64,000 bases of DNA from Vinca minor (taxonomy: Eukaryota; Streptophyta; Magnoliopsida; Gentianales; Apocynaceae), in assembly GCA_026122235.1 (NCBI GenBank), contig JAOCZM010000115.1, forward strand, positions 10,638,501 through 10,702,500, written 5' to 3'. Positions 59,531 to 64,000 of this stretch are shown here, piece after piece. Under the pieces are notes generated by a model that saw nothing but the letters and a program-made list of their open reading frames with translations, had not been told where the DNA came from and did no database searches. The position numbers and the translations under genes are program-made. Numbering within the stretch: position 1 is the first letter of the stretch; each line of letters begins with the position of its first letter.

Positions 59531-59796
59531 TAATATCACCTTGTTTATCTCACCACTAAAAATGTGACACATGTCTAGTCATACATAACATAACCACCTC
59601 CAATATTACAACATGCTCTTAATTTCTCTCTTTTTACTTTTTATTTTCTAAGTGGGACATGTGACGCATTTCTAATGGTGTGATAGGGAAAGGGACAGAC
59701 GATTTTCTTCCCGTATCTAGGTGACTTGTCCCCAAATATCCTCACATTATTGGATAATTCTGTTGTGGACTTGATGTAATCCTTGTGCAGTGCGAA

Positions 59797-60997
59797 CTAG
59801 TTCTTACTCACCACAAGTTTAATCTTGTGGAGATCGCCATCCTCAACAAGTTCGGTGGTCCTAACCGATCCTGGTATAGTCTGTTGAAATCCAAACTGCC
59901 TCAAGACTCGATTAGGAAGATGATATTGTACAATGTCAAAGCAAATCAATGGTACTCGGGCACACAATACTTCTCGAAAGTTTGGCTCCCGAGCAACCGA
60001 GACATTTATCACTTAGGTCGGGTATGGTACCCACATAAACTACACAAACAAATAAATATATTAACTTTCATAAAATATTTATATTAACTAACATTTTAAA
60101 AAAATTATGTAATAAAAAATACACAATATACTACATTAGCAAAGACAAAAATGTACTACACTTAAATAAATTTTAAAAAGTAATTTAATACTTTTACCTG
60201 AATGAGCAAACAACAACTGATGTCTTATGAATCGGGCTTTGAATAGTTGCACAACTGACGGTAAAGATAGGCGAGTATGACACTTGTCAAGAATAGGAGG
60301 AGGTACCAGACTCTAAGTCTCGGAGTAGGAGCAGGTATCGCAAATGAATTCGAGAAGCTGACTTGATCGAGAACAATAAAGTACCTATGCGAATTAAAAG
60401 TAAAGCCTTAGCCATTCTAAAAACGTCGACCATGCTAGAATCATTAGGCAACAGGTCCTAAATATGTGCTAGTATTTCACTATGATTAATGACATGTCCC
60501 TTACAAGTATTCTCTGCTGGTCGAAATCCCAAATACTCACTAATTAAACTTATCCATTTAGAGACACTATAATTCACTTTCACGTTAATAGTCACCTCAT
60601 TGCCGTTGACCTGTAGTCCAAAAAGGACTCCAGCGTCCTCTGAAATGATGGTTGTCTCCCCGCCAGGCAAGTGAAATGTGTGGGTCTCGGGTCGCAATCT
60701 CTCAACTAGAGCGGTGACTAAGGCATGATCTACTTTAATATAGCATATGCGATACAACCCCACAAAACCTACTCTATCAATAATGTTAATTAAATCCTTA
60801 TTTGTCTTTCGCTCGTAGGCAGTCCAAAGATGACTATCATTTCGAATAAAAGGTAGTCGGTTATCCAATTTATCCTTATCATTTCCTCGCCATATACTTA
60901 AAGATCGGTGATCCCGTTGTTTGTATAAAACACTATAATCTAAATGTCTATGATGGAGGGAAGCCGGTGTAGCAGGTACATCAGTACATCTAAACAT
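59797..60997 (-). pseudogene. Plant mobile domain (PMD/MAIN-like) gene, decayed
   Basis: The N-terminal frame (60997-60458, 179 codons) has the PMD signature: LINIIDRVGFVGLYRI, ALVERLRPETHTFHLPGGE, DAGVLFGLQVNG. Conserved PMD sequence continues below 60458 but with stops and frame changes (IHLRYLLLLRDLES near 60320, then a stop in place of the usual Trp). A later piece (60050-59797) resumes with VPLICFDIVQYHLPNRVLRQFG. A GT at about 60199 could be a genuine donor. PMD proteins such as MAIN and MAIL1 act with PP7L in gene silencing and genome stability in Arabidopsis; other PMD genes live inside transposons, as here. Several disruptions make this copy nonfunctional. Confidence 0.82.
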
Positions 60998-61946
60998 GAG
61001 AAAAACAAACCGATGACATTATCAGGAAATTATTGACATTTTCGGAAACAACGAAACCAAAATTAACTAAATTGACAATATTCACAATGATATTGATATC
61101 ATATTATTTTGAGTATCAAGGGCTGCATCAAACTGGGCTAGCCTTTCTTTGATAGAGATCCTAGTTATAAAAGCTCATCAACTAAATCAAAACAACAAGT
61201 ATACACAATACATAATTGATATCATAGTTAGAAAGACTCATCAACTAAATAAAAATAGCAACCACTACTGGGGAGACATTTATCAAAATTGCGAGACAGT
61301 TATTTATAGTCGTTACATCATGTTCACCAGCCAAAGTACTAATTTTACATGCCATTGTAGATTATGTACAAAACTACTACATAATTCTCAAATGGATTAT
61401 ATTATTGTTATTGTTAATTCTCAAATGGCATCACAAATTTAAAATTTGACATTTTCTTTGAATGAAATACAAATTCAGTCATTGATCAGCTTTTTTGTAT
61501 TACTATCTCCAAATTAATTGATATTCATGTTAGTTTTATTGTCTTCAATTATTATTTTATGCTTCTAAATCCGAAATGCTTGCAGAGGCAAAGCTTCAAA
61601 TTATTTTTCATAATACAAAATTTTAATAAAAAATTCAAAAAAAGAATTGAATGGGATTATACCTTCACTTGTCCGAGATGGATAGAGATGGAGTTGATTG
61701 TGGGTTTCTAACATAGATGGAGTTGATTGTGGTGGAGATGATTAATTTGTTTTATTTTTCGTCATTTTTCTTGTTTTGCTGAAACTGCTAAGAGGAAGGG
61801 GAAGGGGAAAGAGGAGAGATGCGGGCAAAATTAGGGCAAGTTGAGGACGGATTTGCCAAATTCGTCCTTGCTAAAAATGTTGTCCCAAAAAAAAATGTCA
61901 TGGTTTGAACATTATGCCCAACCAATGCCATTTTAATGCAATGCCC

Positions 61947-63171
61947 GAAATATTAACCACGACTCCAGTGTCGTGCAGTTATTATTCCACACTTATTAGA
62001 CGTCGGATTAAATATCTGATTATTGAGAACACTCGTTAGTTAACATCTATTAAAAATTCAACAAATGTTGAGAAACAAGCATTCTTATTTATTAGAACTT
62101 TAATCTGACAAGTAATATATGTTTGCACGGTGCGGAACAAATTATATTCCATACTAGAGTTGGGCTAAAAAATGTTCGCTTCTTTGGAATCATTGTGTTT
62201 TTCCTAAAGTATCATAAATATCTTATATAAATAATATTATTGTAACTTACTCATATATTTTTTTAAAAGAACATTTTATTTATTGAGAGAATATTATTCT
62301 TCATTCTTAAGTAAGTCTTTAATTTATTCATCAACAAAAAAAAATAAGTCTTTAATTTAAGACGGAAGGAGTAACAAGTTTTATGAACATTTTAATGATC
62401 TATATTTAAGTATTTGGACCGACTGATTTATTTGGTAAGTATTATGATTTGTTGAAAAAAATTAGATAAATCTACAATACTAGTTGCTCTAAAATATCTC
62501 AAATTGCAACTTTGTCATACAAATTTTTAAATTTAGAATACTCGTTCCTCCTAAAATATTTAGAGTCGTAACTTCGTGTATAATCCGCTAAACTAAAAAG
62601 ATAATTATGATATGAAACTGTTTAAATTATTATAAAAATAAAAATAGATACAAACATGTAATAATGTAGATAATTTATAACCACGAAATCACTCTTATAA
62701 TAGTGTGCACGCGTGATTTTATGCGCCATTCTTATAATATTTTTTAATTATAATTATATTTATATTTAAAATTTATCGATTTATACTTAAATTTATTCAT
62801 TTTAATTATATGTATTAAAAGTGTCACATGTATCCAAATTCGTTAGCTTGGCTCCGCCAAGTGGATTGAAGAAAATGGATTTATGTGCAGTATGCATGTT
62901 ATGCGAAATAATATATTTTTCACACATACAAATCGCACGAGAACATATATTTTAAGTCTCAAAATATGTATTTTATAGAATATATATTTTTAATCAGAAT
63001 AAGTGCCCCATTTTAAATTAATATTGACTGTTAAAATTTTAACTCGATGGATAAAAATAAATTTCACACGTGCAAAATTTATCACGTTCTGGAGCTGCTG
63101 TGGAGTTTTGTGGGGTCGCGTGGCTGTGAATACGTTGGTGGTGGGAACGCGTAGTTGCAGGCTACAATAGT
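61947..63171. other. AT-rich intergenic, no gene seen
   Basis: No conserved frame, RNA gene or terminal repeat is visible. A scrap near 62125-62145 (gcacggtgcggaaca) matches the arms of the repeat family at 30876-31345. Confidence 0.6.
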
Positions 63172-63333
63172 TAGGGGTGTCAAAGTGTGAGCGTTAGCTG
63201 AGATGAGTTGATGTGAGCGTGAGCTTAATATTCAAACCCGCTTTTTATGTGAACTGAGCGTGAGCTTGACCCCCGCTCAGCCCAAAAAAAGTTCTAACCC
63301 GAATAAGATTAATATAATTAAAATATTATATAT

Positions 63334-63408
<75 letters not shown>

Positions 63409-63854
63409 AATTAAAAAAAGACTTATATAAGAATTAAATATCATTTTATTATCTTTTTATCTTTTTCGTTAGTTTAAAAAAGATTTAGCTGAGCGTGAGC
63501 TTGACTCCGTTTATTTTGTTATTTTTTTTATTAGTTTATTTTGCTACAAATATTAAGTATCATTGATTGTATTATATATATATATATTTGTATTCTTGTC
63601 CAAATTTAGTTTTAAAGCTAATTGTATTATACTATTTTTGAGATAGAATTTTTATTTTTTTTGCTAATATAAATGAGCTCGGGAAGCTCGTGAACTAAGC
63701 TCAAGCTCAAGTTCGTGTTAAAATGTGAGATGAGCGTGAGTTCAGGATTTATAAGTTTTTTCCTGATTGAGTATGAGCTGAGCTTTTTAATTTTTATGCG
63801 AGTTAAACATGAGTTATGTCAAGCTCAACTCATATAATTCGATTGGCACCCCTA
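63172..63854. mobile_element. hAT-like MITE with microsatellite interior
   Basis: The inverted ends are taggggtgtcaaagtgtgag and ttggcaccccta, with inner gagcgtgagctt / aagctcac-type words. A perfect 8-bp target-site duplication (acaatagt) lies at 63164-63171 and 63855-63862. It is 683 bp without coding. The interior holds an (AAC)n(AAT)n tract at about 63332-63406. Confidence 0.88.
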
Positions 63855-64000
63855 ACAATAGTATGACTATATAAAAACGTTACTTAAGCGGTGTGATTTT
63901 ATCATTTATGGTTGCGTTTGCGCCTTTTGCACGTTGTTTGACAGGCTTCTCGGTCCTTCCTGTCCTTTTTTTTTGCTGAGAGTGGGACCAACCAAAGGTT

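Larger units (their letters stand above)
57559..61946. mobile_element. Inverted-repeat transposon carrying a PMD gene
   Basis: The ends are long imperfect inverted repeats of about 100 bp (left 57559-57660, right 61845-61946). They start gggaattgcatt / gggcattgcatt (right end read inverted) and share catgacatttttttt and acaacatttttagc. An 8-bp direct repeat (gaaatatt) flanks the whole element at 57551-57558 and 61947-61954, so 4388 bp inserted as a unit. Long inverted repeats suggest a Mutator-like element, though those usually make 9-bp duplications. The interior has a decayed PMD gene, a copia gag fragment and unrecognised frames (58028-58570). No transposase is seen. Confidence 0.8.

Noticed and set aside
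59785..60087. 100-codon plus-strand frame in the PMD transposon
   Set aside because: It is the antisense shadow of the conserved PMD C-terminal piece on the minus strand.

Overview
This is an AT-rich stretch of nuclear genome from a flowering plant, almost certainly a eudicot. The evidence is intron-rich genes of plant-only families (a ROP GTPase, a UPL3-type HECT ligase, a BOI-type RING ligase, a group F bZIP) and a typical plant mix of SINEs, Stowaway, hAT-like and Mutator-like MITEs, and a Ty1/copia element. I cannot name the family or genus. All five recognisable host genes lie on the minus strand. Exon limits were read by hand from splice sites, reading phase and known family sequence.

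Layout. 1-2044: no gene; a SINE-like repeat and a LINE tail. 2045-3095: a two-exon BOI-related RING E3 ligase with its TATA box upstream. 3.6-21 kb: no convincing gene, but many short transposable elements, many with readable target-site duplications (TSDs). 21111-28742: a bZIP19/23-type zinc-deficiency regulator, split inside its Cys/His-rich zinc-sensing motif by a nearly intact copia retrotransposon (23246-28593) inserted in the opposite orientation. 30-34 kb: duplicated and nested repeats, including two hAT-like elements, one with a GC-rich interior. 34405-37579: a ten-exon kinase with an N-terminal universal stress protein domain. 40624-43575: a seven-exon type I ROP/RAC GTPase with a GC-AG intron and a ~75-bp minisatellite in intron 1. 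47933-57057: a 17-exon UPL3-type HECT ubiquitin ligase with three apparent single-base frameshifts, all in homopolymer runs. 57559-61946: a 4.4-kb inverted-repeat transposon about 500 bp upstream of the UPL3 start codon, carrying a decayed plant-mobile-domain (PMD) gene and a copia gag fragment. 63172-63854: another hAT-like element.

Functional links. The kinase type (USP plus RLCK VI-like) belongs to a clade related to ROP-binding kinases, and it sits about 3 kb from a ROP gene. This is suggestive only. The two ubiquitin ligases are unrelated. The most notable biology is the copia insertion in the zinc sensor gene, the PMD transposon at the UPL3 promoter, and the unusually readable record of retroposition in the gene-poor part.
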